DNA of 64,000 nt from Curtobacterium pusillum (GCF_007680845.1 NZ_VEIY01000002.1:426217-490216); one strand, 5' to 3'. Numbered from the stretch's first letter, positions 7,242 through 15,984 are shown. Notes: generated by a model not told the origin, from the sequence alone. Translations and numbers: made by a program.

Positions 7242-8690
7242 ATGGCTGCGCGATCCGGTGGTGTGGGCCTGCGCTCGGAGCGCGGGCCGGTCCTGTTGTC
7301 CCTCATGCTCGCGACCGCGCTGGTCGCCCTGGACTCGACGATCATCGCGACGGCGTCGTCGTCGATCGCGTCGGACCTCGGCCACTTCCAGCAGCTGCCG
7401 TGGCTGTTCTCGGTGTACCTCCTCGCGCAGGCCGTCTCGGTGCCGATCTACGGGCGGCTCGCGGATGTCCTCGGCCGGAAGCGTCTGCTCGTCGTCGGGA
7501 TCGGGCTGTTCCTCGTCGGGTCGGTCCTGTGCGGTCTCGCCTGGTCGATGCCGGTGCTCATCGGCGCCCGGGTCGTGCAGGGGCTCGGCGCCGGTGCGGT
7601 GCTGCCGATCTCGATGACGATCACGAGCGACATCTACACGCTCGAGGAGCGAGCGAAGACCCAGGGCTACCTCGCGTCGGTGTGGGGCATCGCCTCGGTC
7701 GTCGGCCCGACGCTCGGCGGACTGTTCAGCGAGATCGGCGCCTGGCGGTGGATCTTCTGGATCAACATCCCGCTCGCGCTCGTCGCCGGGTTCATGCTCG
7801 TCCGCGCGTACCACGAGCAGCGCGACCCGGGAGCGCGACGGGAACGCATCGACTTCGCCGGCGCCGCACTGCTCGCCGGGGGCACGACCGCCCTGCTGCT
7901 CGGGCTCCTCGAGGGCGGGACGACCTGGGCGTGGGACTCCGCGGCCTCCTTCGGCATCTTCGTGGCCGCCGCGGCACTGCTGGTCGCGTTCATCGTCGTC
8001 GAGCTCCGGGTGGAGCAGCCGATCTTCTCCCTCGCCCTGCTCCGGCGACGGGTGGTCGCCGCGTCGACGATCGCGTCCCTCGTGATCGGTGTCGTCGTGA
8101 TGGGCCTGTCGACCTACGTCCCGATCTACGCGCAGGACGTCCTGGGGACGTCGGCACTGGTGGCAGGCTTCGCCCTCGCCGCCCTGACCCTGGGCTGGCC
8201 GATCTCGGCGTCGCAGGCGGGTCGCTTCTACCTGCGGTGGGGCTTCCGGACGACCGCGGTCATCGGCTCGTCACTCGTCCTGGCCGGGGCACTGTTGACG
8301 ATCACGCTCGGAGCGCAGTCCTCGGTGTGGCTGGTCGCGGTGTTCTGCTTCGTGATCGGGGCGGGGATGGGCCTCACGGCCGTGCCGACGCTCATCGCGG
8401 CGCAGTCGTCGGCCGCCCACAACGAGCGGGGTGCGGTCACGGGGACGAACATGTTCGCCCGGTCGATGGGGTCGGCCGTCGGCGTCGCGGTGTTCGGCGC
8501 GGTCGTGAACGGCCACGTGCGGCTCAACGCGGCCGGTGTCCCCGAGGGTGCCGGGCTGATGACGGCCATGCACCTGGTGTTCCTGTCGATCGCGGTGGTC
8601 GCGTTGGCCCTGCTGGTCGCGGTGACGTTCATGCCGGCGCACCGGCGCACGCAGGCCGCGACGGGCGCCGCGGAGGCCGCCCCGGCCTGA
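7242..8690 (+). CDS. MFS transporter, DHA2 (14-TM) multidrug exporter family
   Basis: The protein has 482 residues and about 14 hydrophobic segments. LVALDSTIIATASSSIASDL is the DHA2 motif D1-like block in segment 1, GRLADVLGRKR is motif A, and GVGxxxGPTLGG-like sequence in segment 5 (GIASVVGPTLGGLFSEIGAW) is the antiporter motif C. It should export hydrophobic drugs with proton uptake. The ATG at 7242 is the last one before the first membrane segment; the frame is open further upstream but overlaps the divergent gene. Confidence 0.9.
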   Translation: MAARSGGVGLRSERGPVLLSLMLATALVALDSTIIATASSSIASDLGHFQQLPWLFSVYLLAQAVSVPIYGRLADVLGRKRLLVVGIGLFLVGSVLCGLAWSMPVLIGARVVQGLGAGAVLPISMTITSDIYTLEERAKTQGYLASVWGIASVVGPTLGGLFSEIGAWRWIFWINIPLALVAGFMLVRAYHEQRDPGARRERIDFAGAALLAGGTTALLLGLLEGGTTWAWDSAASFGIFVAAAALLVAFIVVELRVEQPIFSLALLRRRVVAASTIASLVIGVVVMGLSTYVPIYAQDVLGTSALVAGFALAALTLGWPISASQAGRFYLRWGFRTTAVIGSSLVLAGALLTITLGAQSSVWLVAVFCFVIGAGMGLTAVPTLIAAQSSAAHNERGAVTGTNMFARSMGSAVGVAVFGAVVNGHVRLNAAGVPEGAGLMTAMHLVFLSIAVVALALLVAVTFMPAHRRTQAATGAAEAAPA

Positions 8691-8705
8691 GTCGCGCACG
8701 ACGTC

Positions 8706-8747
8706 GGACGGGAGGCGCGTGCCGGGCTGGCACCGCGCCTCCCGTCC
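8706..8747. repeat. Dispersed palindromic repeat, copy 1, acting as bidirectional terminator
   Basis: The right arm is the reverse complement of GGACGGGAGGCGCGGTGCC. The left arm is the same with one G missing, and the loop is GGGCT. It lies between the convergent DHA2 exporter and FAD monooxygenase genes. Two other copies are at 37969-38012 and 62086-62133. Confidence 0.8.
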
Positions 8748-8748
8748 G

Positions 8749-9918
8749 TCAGCGGGTGACGTCCAGAGCCGGGAGCGGCTGGTCCGCGTCGGCCGTGTGC
8801 GTGAGCCGTGCCATCAGCGGTGCGACCGGGCGTGACGTGAGGACGTGGTGCGCCACGCGCTGCGCCGCCAGTCCCGCCCTGGTCTGCGGGTACGCGAAGC
8901 GCTTGATGCCCGGCGGCATGGTCTGGATGCGGTCGACGAGGGGTCGCATCCACTCCTCGTACGCCGCGAACGCCCGATCGGCGTCCTGCGCAGCGAGGGA
9001 CGCCGCGAGCACGTACCCGCCGGTGAGCGCGAGCGAGCTGCCGCCACCACCCATGGGGGTGACGCACCACGCCGCGTCACCGAGGAGCACGACGGAACCG
9101 CGGTGCCAGGTCGGCGCGACGATCTGCGTGAGGTCGTCGACGTACACGTCCTCCGAGTGCTCGAACCCGTCGAGGACCCGCTCGGTCTGCCACCCGGCAC
9201 CGGCGTAGCGGTCGCGACGGTCCGGGACCACACCGTCGTCGTTCGTGTACGCGAGCATCGCCCGGGTGGTGCCGTGCGCGTCCGGGCGGAGGTGCACCTG
9301 GCGCCCACCGACGGCGTTGTACCACCGCCAGGTGTCGTCGTCGGACGGGATCCGCGGGATCGTGCCGAACTCCATCGTGATGCCGAGCCGGCGGCGTTCG
9401 ACGGTGAAGAGCAGGTCGCGGGTGTCGGATCGGACGCCCTCGGCGACGACGAGCAGCTCGGCCTGCACGGTCGCGCCCGAGCGGGTGCGGACGGTGACCG
9501 GTCGACCGTCGGAGCCGTCCTCGTCCACGGCGACGATCGCGTCACCGAAGCGGAACCGGACGGAGTCGGGCAGGGCGTTCCGGATGACCTCGGCGAGGTC
9601 GCCGCGCAGGACCTCGAGTTCCGCGGTCGCCCCCTCGCCCGAGTCGTCGTCGGGCAGCCGGACGACGGTCGCCCCGTGCTCGTCGACGATCACGGTGCCC
9701 GTCTCCGTCGTGTTCGCCGCGCGGACGTCGTCGGTCAGCCCCATGCGGTCGAGGACCTCGCGGGCGGCCCCGCGGACGTCGACGTTCTGCCCGCCGGTCC
9801 GGAACGCCGGCGACCGTTCCAGGACGGTGACGTCCCAGCCGGTGCGGGCGAGCCAGTACGCAGCGGACAGCCCCGCGATGCTCCCGCCGGAGACGAGCGC
9901 GCGACCCGACGACGTCAC
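8749..9918 (-). CDS. FAD-dependent monooxygenase (PHBH/TetX-like)
   Basis: The 389-residue class A flavin monooxygenase begins with RALVSGGSIAGLSAAYWLAR (GxGxxG-type FAD site with a Gly-Gly start) and ends its core with VVLLGDAAWCVTPMGGGGSS, the GD motif that contacts the FAD ribityl chain. TELLVVAEGVRSDTR-like sequence (LLVVAEGVRSDTRDLLF) is the DG/family middle motif. It would hydroxylate an aromatic or polyketide-like substrate using NAD(P)H and O2. It starts with GTG 9918, overlapping the upstream gene's stop as GTGA, so the two are coupled. Confidence 0.88.
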   Translation of the reverse strand: MTSSGRALVSGGSIAGLSAAYWLARTGWDVTVLERSPAFRTGGQNVDVRGAAREVLDRMGLTDDVRAANTTETGTVIVDEHGATVVRLPDDDSGEGATAELEVLRGDLAEVIRNALPDSVRFRFGDAIVAVDEDGSDGRPVTVRTRSGATVQAELLVVAEGVRSDTRDLLFTVERRRLGITMEFGTIPRIPSDDDTWRWYNAVGGRQVHLRPDAHGTTRAMLAYTNDDGVVPDRRDRYAGAGWQTERVLDGFEHSEDVYVDDLTQIVAPTWHRGSVVLLGDAAWCVTPMGGGGSSLALTGGYVLAASLAAQDADRAFAAYEEWMRPLVDRIQTMPPGIKRFAYPQTRAGLAAQRVAHHVLTSRPVAPLMARLTHTADADQPLPALDVTR

Positions 9919-10400
9919 GAGGCGGTGACGACCTTCACGGAACCAGCGATGGTCGCGGCGTCCTCGGCGAGCGCGACGACCGGGTCGGGGAGACCGGTGG
10001 CGCCGACGGCCTTGCGCGCGGCCCAGCCGACGAAGCTGCCGACGAGCGCACCGACGCCACCGAGGATCGCGCCCTCGATGCGGAGGTCGCGCTTGCCGGT
10101 CGTGCCGAGGGCGGCGCCGGCGAGCGCGCCGGAGGCGACGCGACCGACCAGGCCGGACGGCGAGATGCGGTTCGGGGTCTTCGGCAGCTTGTCCCCGATG
10201 AGCTCGCCGACGGCGGACGCCACGAGCAGGCCACGGCCGAGCGGGGTGCTGAACACCTTCCACTGCTGCCACGACCCCTTCAGCGAGGACCGGTCGTGGT
10301 TGAGGGCCAGGACGGCGAGCGGGGTGGCGCTCCGGCCGCCGCTGAGGATGCCCAGCACCAGGGTGCGGACGAGGGTGTGCTGCTCGTTCTTCTTGCTCAT
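9915..10400 (-). CDS. Glycine/alanine-rich membrane protein, DUF4126-like
   Basis: The 161-residue protein has about three to four weak hydrophobic stretches rich in Gly and Ala (GVGALVGSFVGWAARKAVGA near the C-terminus). GGRSATPLAVLALNH and the Gly/Ala repeats resemble DUF4126 proteins, whose function is unknown; I am only moderately sure of this family. It is the first gene of a coupled pair with the FAD monooxygenase, and its ATG is preceded by GGAGATC (purine-rich) on the minus strand. It is divergent from the PadR regulator at 10508. Confidence 0.65.
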   Translation of the reverse strand: MSKKNEQHTLVRTLVLGILSGGRSATPLAVLALNHDRSSLKGSWQQWKVFSTPLGRGLLVASAVGELIGDKLPKTPNRISPSGLVGRVASGALAGAALGTTGKRDLRIEGAILGGVGALVGSFVGWAARKAVGATGLPDPVVALAEDAATIAGSVKVVTAS

Positions 10401-10434
10401 GGGATCTCCTGTCGTGTCGGTTCGGAAACTACTC

Positions 10435-10488
10435 TTGCGCTCCTGGTACTCAGCGTTACTATGTACCGGTAGTCAGCAACACTGAGTA
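10435..10488 (+). promoter_or_regulatory. PadR promoter and operator
   Basis: A -35-like TTGCGC (10435-10440) and -10 TACTAT (10457-10462) are 16 bp apart. An inverted repeat, TACTCAGCGTT (10447-10457) and AACACTGAGTA (10478-10488), matches in 10 of 11 positions and covers the -10. The ATG of the PadR gene is at 10508. PadR proteins normally repress their own operon through such split palindromes, so autoregulation is likely. Confidence 0.55.
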
Positions 10489-10507
10489 GCCGTACCGAGA
10501 GGACACG

Positions 10508-10855
10508 ATGGCCAAGCAGGAGACCGAGATGCTCAAGGGCATCCTCGAGGGGATCGTCCTCGCCGTGCTCGTCGGCCGACCGGCCCACGGGTACGAGATC
10601 ACCGCCTCGCTCCGGGAGCAGGGCTTCACCGACATCGCCGAGGGCACCGTCTACGCCCTGCTTGTCCGCATCGAGCAGCGCGGCCTCGTGGACGTCGAGA
10701 AGGTCCCGTCGGAGAAGGGCCCGCCGCGCAAGGTGTTCACCCTGAACGCCCGCGGCCGGGAACAGCTGGCCGGCTTCTGGGAGGCCTGGACCTTCCTCGC
10801 CGGTCGACTCGACCACCTCAAGCGCACCACCAGCAGCACGAACGGACAGGACTGA
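10508..10855 (+). CDS. PadR-family transcriptional regulator
   Basis: The 115-residue winged-helix protein has LEGIVLAVLVGRPAHGYEIT (helix 1-2), FTDIAEGTVYALLVRIEQRG (recognition helix) and PPRKVFTLNARGREQL (wing), all diagnostic of PadR. A short C-terminal helix should dimerise it. It begins an operon with a DUF1048 gene (2-bp gap) and an ABC-2 exporter. This arrangement is common in Gram-positive bacteria, where PadR represses the exporter until a toxic ligand appears. GAGAGGA precedes the ATG. Confidence 0.92.
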   Translation: MAKQETEMLKGILEGIVLAVLVGRPAHGYEITASLREQGFTDIAEGTVYALLVRIEQRGLVDVEKVPSEKGPPRKVFTLNARGREQLAGFWEAWTFLAGRLDHLKRTTSSTNGQD

Positions 10856-10857
10856 TC

Positions 10858-11226
10858 ATGGGGATCTCGATCACGGACATCACGACCAAGCTCATCGGCG
10901 ACAAGAAGCGCTGGCGGCAGTACAAGGCCCGCACAGCGGCGCTGCCGACGAGCCAGCGCACCGCCGTCGCCGGCATCGAGCGGTACATCATGTACACCGG
11001 CCCGAGCGACGGCGACCAGCTCATGCGCATGCTCGACGACCTGGCGGACCTGTTCGAGCAGACCGCCGCCGACGGCACGAGCGTCCGCACGGTCGTCGGG
11101 GACGACCCGATCGCCTTCGCCGAGGAGTTCAAGGCGAACTACGGGCTCGGCTCGTGGCTCAGCAAGGAGCAGCAGCGCCTGGTCGCCGCCATCGACGAGG
11201 CCGAGACGGAAGCCGGTGCGTCGTGA
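10858..11226 (+). CDS. DUF1048 protein, PadR partner
   Basis: The 122-residue, soluble, mostly helical protein belongs to DUF1048: DKKRWRQYKARTAALP and ERYIMYTGPSDGDQLMRMLDDLADLFEQ are the conserved helices. Members are found almost always behind a PadR gene and before membrane proteins. Their role is not established; sensing or dimer modulation has been suggested. It starts 2 bp after PadR and its stop overlaps the ABC ATPase start as GTGA, so the whole operon is translationally coupled. Confidence 0.88.
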   Translation: MGISITDITTKLIGDKKRWRQYKARTAALPTSQRTAVAGIERYIMYTGPSDGDQLMRMLDDLADLFEQTAADGTSVRTVVGDDPIAFAEEFKANYGLGSWLSKEQQRLVAAIDEAETEAGAS

Positions 11227-11999
11227 CCGCGGCGATCCGGGTCCGGGGGCTCGAGAAGGCCTTCGGTGACCTGCACGTCCTCCGCGGCGTCGACCTCGAC
11301 GTCGAGGCCGGGACCGTGGTCGCGCTCCTCGGGTCGAACGGCGCGGGCAAGACGACGGCGATCCGGATCCTCGCGACCCTCGCCCGTGCCGATGCCGGCA
11401 GCGCCGCGGTCGCCGGGCACGACGTCGTCGCGGACCCCGGCGCGGTGCGCGAGGCGATCAGTCTCACCGGCCAGTTCGCCGCCGTCGACGAGGTACTGAC
11501 CGGCCGCGAGAACCTCGTGCTGGTCGCGCGCCTCCGACACCTCCGGCACGCGGGCCGGCTCGCGGACGAGCTCCTGGCGCGCTTCTCGCTGACAGAGGCG
11601 GGCTCGCGGCGTGCGGGGGCCTACTCGGGCGGCATGCGCCGCCGGCTCGACATCGCGATGAGCCTCGTCGGCGACCCGGAGGTGGTGTTCCTCGACGAAC
11701 CGACGACGGGCCTCGACCCCGAGGCGCGCATCGAGGTCTGGGACGCCGTCCGTGCCCTCGCCGCGAGCGGCACGACCGTGCTGCTCACCACGCAGTACCT
11801 CGACGAGGCCGAACAGCTCGCCGACCGCGTCGCCATCCTGCACGAAGGCCGCATCATCGCCGACGGCACCCTCGCCGAACTCCAGCGCCTGCTCCCGCCC
11901 GCGAAGGTCGAGTACGTCGAGAAGCAGCCCACGCTCGAGGACGTCTTCCTCGCCGTCATCGGCGACGGCTCCACCACGACCGACGAGGAGGTCGCCTGA
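11223..11999 (+). CDS. ABC exporter ATP-binding protein, DrrA type
   Basis: The ATPase has 258 residues with Walker A GSNGAGKTT (about residues 38-46), signature YSGGMRRRLDIA, Walker B VVFLDEPTTGLD and the H-loop in TTQYLDEAEQLADR. The tail, EKQPTLEDVFLAVIG, is the C-terminal signature of DrrA-like (daunorubicin-resistance) ATPases. It energises the permease encoded next (TGATG overlap) for drug or lipid export. The GTG 11223 start overlaps the DUF1048 stop and places Walker A at the usual distance from the N-terminus. Confidence 0.93.
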   Translation: MTAAIRVRGLEKAFGDLHVLRGVDLDVEAGTVVALLGSNGAGKTTAIRILATLARADAGSAAVAGHDVVADPGAVREAISLTGQFAAVDEVLTGRENLVLVARLRHLRHAGRLADELLARFSLTEAGSRRAGAYSGGMRRRLDIAMSLVGDPEVVFLDEPTTGLDPEARIEVWDAVRALAASGTTVLLTTQYLDEAEQLADRVAILHEGRIIADGTLAELQRLLPPAKVEYVEKQPTLEDVFLAVIGDGSTTTDEEVA

Positions 12000-12760
12000 T
12001 GTCCACCCACCCGATCCACGACACGACCGTGCTGACCGGGCGCTCCCTGACGCACGTGCTCCGGAGCCCCGACACCATCATCACGACCGCCGTGATGCCC
12101 ATCGCGTTCTTGCTGCTCTTCGTGTACGTCTTCGGCGGCGCGATCGACACCGGGAGCACCGCCTACGTCGACTACCTGCTGCCCGGGATCCTCCTCATCA
12201 CGGTCGCCTCCGGTGTCGCGTACACCTCGTACCGGCTGTTCCTCGACCTGCAGGCCGGGATCGACGAGCGCTTCCGCTCGATGCCGATCGTCCGGGCGGC
12301 GTCGCTGTGGGCCCACGTGCTCACCTCGCTCGTCGCCAACCTGGTGTCCCTGGCGGTCGTCGTCGGGGTCGCGCTGCTCATGGGCTTCCGGAGCGGTGCC
12401 GGCGTCGGCGCGTGGCTCGGCGTCCTCGGCATCCTCGTGCTCTTCACGCTGGCGCTCACCTGGGTCGCGGTCGTGGCGGGGCTGTCGGCGAAGTCGGTGG
12501 ACGGCGCGAGCGCGTTCTCGTACCCGTTGGTCTTCCTGCCGTTCATCAGCTCGGCCTTCGTGCCGACGGACACCATGCCGTCACCGGTCCGCTGGTTCGC
12601 CGAGCACCAGCCGGTGACGTCGATCGTCGACTCGATCCGGGCGTTGTTCGCGGGGGAGCCGCTCGACGCCGACCTGTGGGTGGCGCTCGCGTGGTGCGTC
12701 GGGATCCTGCTCCTGGCCTTCGGCGCCGCGACCCTGGTGCAGCGCCGCCGGGTCGGCTGA
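11999..12760 (+). CDS. ABC-2 type permease, DrrB type
   Basis: This 253-residue membrane protein has six hydrophobic segments in the ABC-2 pattern. A cytosolic N-terminus (HDTTVLTGRSLTHVLRSPDT) is followed by segments at about 25-50, 58-80, 105-130, 138-160, 170-195 and 225-245. LVFLPFISSAFVPTDTMPSP and WFAEHQPVTSIVDSIRALF between segments 5 and 6 are typical of DrrB-like exporters. It forms the exporter with the ATPase encoded upstream. Start and stop overlap by one base (TGATG). Confidence 0.92.
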   Translation: MSTHPIHDTTVLTGRSLTHVLRSPDTIITTAVMPIAFLLLFVYVFGGAIDTGSTAYVDYLLPGILLITVASGVAYTSYRLFLDLQAGIDERFRSMPIVRAASLWAHVLTSLVANLVSLAVVVGVALLMGFRSGAGVGAWLGVLGILVLFTLALTWVAVVAGLSAKSVDGASAFSYPLVFLPFISSAFVPTDTMPSPVRWFAEHQPVTSIVDSIRALFAGEPLDADLWVALAWCVGILLLAFGAATLVQRRRVG

Positions 12761-12777
12761 CGGCGAGGGGTCGCGAG

Positions 12778-12783
12778 TAGCGT
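12778..12783 (+). promoter_or_regulatory. -10 element TAGCGT of a probable leaderless transcript
   Basis: TAGCGT is seven bases before the ATG at 12791 and there is no ribosome-binding site in between. This gives the following gene its own promoter, separate from the ABC operon. Confidence 0.35.
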
Positions 12784-12790
12784 CCGCCGC

Positions 12791-13438
12791 ATGAGCAACG
12801 TCATCGTCCTCGGCGGCCACGGCAAGGTCGCCCTCCTCGCCACCCGCATCCTCGCCGACCGCGGTCACACGGTCACCTCGGTCATCCGGAACGCCGACCA
12901 GGCCGACGAGGTCCGCGCCCACGGCGGGCAGCCGCACGTCGCCGACATCCAGCAGCAGACGATCACCGACTTCGCCGAGCTCGTCCACGGTCACGACGCC
13001 GTCGTCTGGTCGGCCGGTGCCGGTGGCGGGTCGGCCGACCGCACGTGGGCCGTCGACCGCGACGCCGCCATCCTGTCGATGCAGGGCGCGGCCCGGGCGG
13101 GGGTCGACCGGTACGTGATGGTCTCGTGGTCCGGCTCGGTCCTCGACCACGGGGTGCCGCAGGACGACGACTTCTTCGCCTACGCGCAGTCGAAGGTGAT
13201 CGCCGACGCGGTCCTCCGCGACTCCGGGCTCCGGTGGACGATCGTCGCACCGAGCACCCTGACCGACGACGAGCCCACCGGGTCGATCGGCTGGGACGGC
13301 TCGTCGACCCAGGTCCCGCGCGGCGACGTCGCCCACGTGGTCGCGGACGCCGTGGAGAGCGACCACACCGTCGGGAAGACCCTCCGGTTCAACACCGGCT
13401 CGACCCCGATCGCCGACTTCCTCCGTTCGGCGGGCTGA
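12791..13438 (+). CDS. NAD(P)H-binding SDR-like protein (YwnB/HSCARG type)
   Basis: The 215-residue atypical SDR starts MSNVIVLGGHGKVALLATRI (GxxGxxA Rossmann loop), with VIRNADQADEVRAHG after strand 2, YVMVSWSGSVLD and YAQSKVIADAVLRDSGLRWT in the place of the YxxxK helix, and IVAPSTLTDDEPTG near the end. Such proteins act as NADPH-dependent reductases or redox sensors. A hydrolase gene starts 4 bp after its stop, so they probably form a two-gene operon. Confidence 0.85.
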   Translation: MSNVIVLGGHGKVALLATRILADRGHTVTSVIRNADQADEVRAHGGQPHVADIQQQTITDFAELVHGHDAVVWSAGAGGGSADRTWAVDRDAAILSMQGAARAGVDRYVMVSWSGSVLDHGVPQDDDFFAYAQSKVIADAVLRDSGLRWTIVAPSTLTDDEPTGSIGWDGSSTQVPRGDVAHVVADAVESDHTVGKTLRFNTGSTPIADFLRSAG

Positions 13439-13442
13439 TCCC

Positions 13443-14162
13443 GTGGCACAGCCGACCGTCCTGTTCGTGCACGGCGCCCTGGTCCGCGACGGAGCGTGGT
13501 GGTGGGGGCCCACGGCGGACCTCCTCCACGAGCGGACCGGGGTCTCGAGCCGGGCGGTCGCCCTGCCGTCGTGCGGTGAGCCGGACCCCGACGGCACGGT
13601 CCGGGGCGGCGGCCTGCGGGAGGACGCGGCCGCCCTGCGCCGCGCCCTCGACGACGTGTCGGACGCGATCGTCGTCGGCCACTCGTACGGCGGCACCGTG
13701 ATCGCCGAGGCCGGTGCGCACCCGTCCGTGCGGCACCTGCTGCTCGTGTCGAGCTACCTGCCCGAGGTGGGGAAGTCACAGGGCTCGATCATGTCGGGCG
13801 AACCGGACCCGGTCCGCGTTCGGCAGGACGACGACGGCCGCATCGTCGTCGACGGCTACGACGAGGACTCGTTCGGTGCCCGGTTCCTGCAGGACGCCGA
13901 CGCGGCGACCCAGCGGGCAGCGTGGAGCCGTGTCACGTCGCAGGACGTCCGCGCCTTCGGCACGCCGACCACCACCGCGGCGTGGGAGGGGGTCGACTCG
14001 ACCGCCGTGGTGTGCATCGACGACCGCTCCACCACCGTCGCCCTGCAACGCTCGTTCGCCGAGCGGGCCACGCGGTCCGTCGACGTCCCGACCGGACACC
14101 ACCCGTTCATCAGCCGCCCGGACCTCATCGTGGGTGAGATCGAAGCGTTCCTCCGCGTCTGA
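13443..14162 (+). CDS. Alpha/beta hydrolase
   Basis: The 239-residue protein begins TVLFVHGALVRDGAWWWGP (oxyanion HG segment), has nucleophile elbow VVGHSYGGTV (Ser about 82), a late Asp in VVCIDDRSTT and the catalytic His in GHHPFISRPD. This is the compact esterase/salicylate-binding-protein-like group. It starts with GTG 4 bp after the SDR-like gene. Its last 38 bp overlap the end of the convergent frameshifted gene, with no room for a terminator. Substrate unknown. Confidence 0.88.
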   Translation: MAQPTVLFVHGALVRDGAWWWGPTADLLHERTGVSSRAVALPSCGEPDPDGTVRGGGLREDAAALRRALDDVSDAIVVGHSYGGTVIAEAGAHPSVRHLLLVSSYLPEVGKSQGSIMSGEPDPVRVRQDDDGRIVVDGYDEDSFGARFLQDADAATQRAAWSRVTSQDVRAFGTPTTTAAWEGVDSTAVVCIDDRSTTVALQRSFAERATRSVDVPTGHHPFISRPDLIVGEIEAFLRV

Positions 14163-14665
14163 CACGGCGCTCGGGCAGCTCTTCCCAGACCTCCGCCCAC
14201 ACCGCCTCGAAGTCGACCGGCCGGATGCCCCCGGTGCGCAGCACCCGCTCCGACACCGTGAGGGCCTCGAGCGCACACCGCAGCCGAGCGACGTTCCCGT
14301 GCACCTCCGGGCGGCCGTTGCCGTGGAACGTCGTCACGGTGAGCGATCGGACCGTCGGCCGCAGCCGTCGGCTGGCCCGCCCGAGCAGGACGAACCCCGC
14401 GGCGTAGACGACGACCGCTGCCACGGTCCCGAGCACGGGCGAGACCGCGAGGACGGCCATCGCGGCGATCGCGACCAGCGCCCCGATGCCCGGCCACGCG
14501 CCCCACGCACGGAGCAGTGCCCGCTCGCCCGTGGTCCGTCCCCGGCGCGTACACGACGAGCGTCCTGGTGCTCCACATCGTCCGGTCGACCGGCCGCACC
14601 ACGTACCGACCCCAGACGTGCGGCCCGTCGACGACCCGGGCCCGGACGTCGGACGCGACGCTCAC
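14125..14665 (-). pseudogene. Frameshifted membrane-protein gene (DUF6611-like)
   Basis: Two parts of one protein lie in different frames. The N-terminal part starts at GTG 14665 (overlapping the upstream stop as GTGA) and reads VSVASDVRARVVDGPHVWGR then LVVYAPGTD. The sense then continues one frame over as TGERALLRAWGAWPGIG, a two-helix membrane segment, and FEAVWAEVWEELPERR at the C-terminus. Removing one base near 14533 joins them seamlessly into about 180 residues. This is a recent inactivation or an assembly error in a GC-rich stretch. Without repair only the 111-residue downstream part (ATG 14460) could be made. The family name is tentative. Confidence 0.65.
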
Positions 14666-15195
14666 CGCAGGACCTCGGCGCGCACCGGTTCCACGACGTC
14701 GCGGTGCCGGATCGCGGTGACGCACGGGAAGCAGATCAGGTCGCCCTCGTGGACGTCCGCGGGCAGCGGTGCCGGGAGTCGGTGGAAGGGGCCGTCGTCC
14801 GCCTCGGCGCACGGACTGACGACGTACGTCCAGGTCGGTGCCGCCGTGCTCGCCCGGCCGATCAGTCGCACCTGGTCGAGCACGGCGTCCCGCGGCAGGA
14901 CGGCGTCGAGCTCGAGGAGCACCACGCCGGTCCGAGGACGCCGGACCCGGACGACCGAGGCCACCGCGACGCTCACCTCGCGGGGGCTCCACGTCCGGGG
15001 GCGGTAGCGCGGCGGAGCCTGTTCGGCGGTGTGCACGCACGGGGTGCCGGTCAGCCCGGCGAGTCGCACCATCGACACCGCGGCGACCACGACGTCGTCG
15101 GTGGTGAGCTCGGTGTGCGCGGGCCACATCGTGGGGTCCATGGGTTCCGGGAGGGACGCTCGGAACGTCGGAAGGATCGCGGTCAAGGTCACCAC
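14662..15195 (-). CDS. Hypothetical protein upstream of the frameshifted gene
   Basis: The 177-residue predicted soluble beta-rich protein has no signal peptide. Segments such as SVAVASVVRVRRPRTGVVLL and LPADVHEGDLICFPCVTAIR look like an OB- or SH3-like barrel. I do not recognise the family. GTG 15195 gives the longest version; ATG 15142 (MDPTMWPAHTELTTDD) is a possible shorter start and might be the real one, since no clear ribosome-binding site precedes either. It is coupled by GTGA to the following gene. Confidence 0.6.
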   Translation of the reverse strand: MVTLTAILPTFRASLPEPMDPTMWPAHTELTTDDVVVAAVSMVRLAGLTGTPCVHTAEQAPPRYRPRTWSPREVSVAVASVVRVRRPRTGVVLLELDAVLPRDAVLDQVRLIGRASTAAPTWTYVVSPCAEADDGPFHRLPAPLPADVHEGDLICFPCVTAIRHRDVVEPVRAEVLR

Positions 15196-15282
15196 CCCAG
15201 CGTCCGTCCGGCGCGCTGCGCCGGACAGGCCGCTGACGGATCCCTCACGGACCGCGGCGGAACCCGTGCGGTCCTCATGCGG

Positions 15283-15984
15283 TCACGCGAACTGTGCGTA
15301 GAACGCCTCTGGTGCGTCGGCGAGCGATGCCTTCACCATCGCGCTCCACTCGTCCACCACGACCTCCGCCGCGTCCCGCTCGACCCCGTCGAGGGAGGCT
15401 CGTGCGACGTCCGCCGGGTCGACCTTCGGACCGTCGTAGCCGGCCATCATGTCGGTGTCCGCCGCACCGAGGTGCAGCCCCTGCACGCTGACGCCCCGAC
15501 CGGCGAGCTCGAGCCGGACGGCGTTCGTCATGTTCCACTCGGCGGCCTTGGCGACCGCGTAGCCGCCCGAGCCCGGGTACACGAACCACGACAGGGCGGA
15601 GAGCACGTTGACGACCGCACCGCCGCCGTTGCCCTCGATGACCGGAGCGAACGCCCGGACCATCGCGAGGTTGCCCCAGAAGTGCGTGTCCAGCTCACGT
15701 CGGACGTTCGTCAGGTCGTCGGTGAGCAGCGACCCCTGGGTGGTGATGCCCGCGTTGTTGACGAGCAGGGTGACGTCGGGCGCCGCTGCGGCCGCGGCGG
15801 TGACCGACTCCTGGTCGGTGATGTCGAGCGGCAGCACCTCGACGCCGTCGATGTCGACGAGCTCCGGACGGCGCGCGGTCGCGTAGACCTTCGTGGCGCC
15901 GCGCTCGAGCAGCTGCTGCACGAACCGGCGTCCGATGCCGCGGTTCGAGCCGGTGACGAGTGCGACGGATCCTGCGATCTCCAT
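15283..15984 (-). CDS. SDR-family oxidoreductase
   Basis: This 233-residue classical SDR has VTGSNRGIG (TGxxxGxG), NNAG, a Ser in NVLSALSWF and YAVAK (YxxxK). VYATARRPEL after strand 2 has Arg residues that favour NADPH. It is clearly related to the SDR at 48042 (shared RVYAT-RRP, VNNAG-T-GSLLT and ERNGGGA-like blocks). It is divergent from the MerR regulator at 16088, and the promoter between them has MerR-type geometry, so it is the likely MerR target. AGGAGGAA precedes the ATG. Confidence 0.92.
   Translation of the reverse strand: MEIAGSVALVTGSNRGIGRRFVQQLLERGATKVYATARRPELVDIDGVEVLPLDITDQESVTAAAAAAPDVTLLVNNAGITTQGSLLTDDLTNVRRELDTHFWGNLAMVRAFAPVIEGNGGGAVVNVLSALSWFVYPGSGGYAVAKAAEWNMTNAVRLELAGRGVSVQGLHLGAADTDMMAGYDGPKVDPADVARASLDGVERDAAEVVVDEWSAMVKASLADAPEAFYAQFA

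Noticed and set aside
10273..10400. Plus-strand frames opposite the DUF4126-like gene
   Set aside because: No start signal or family; the minus-strand gene has a ribosome site and membrane segments.
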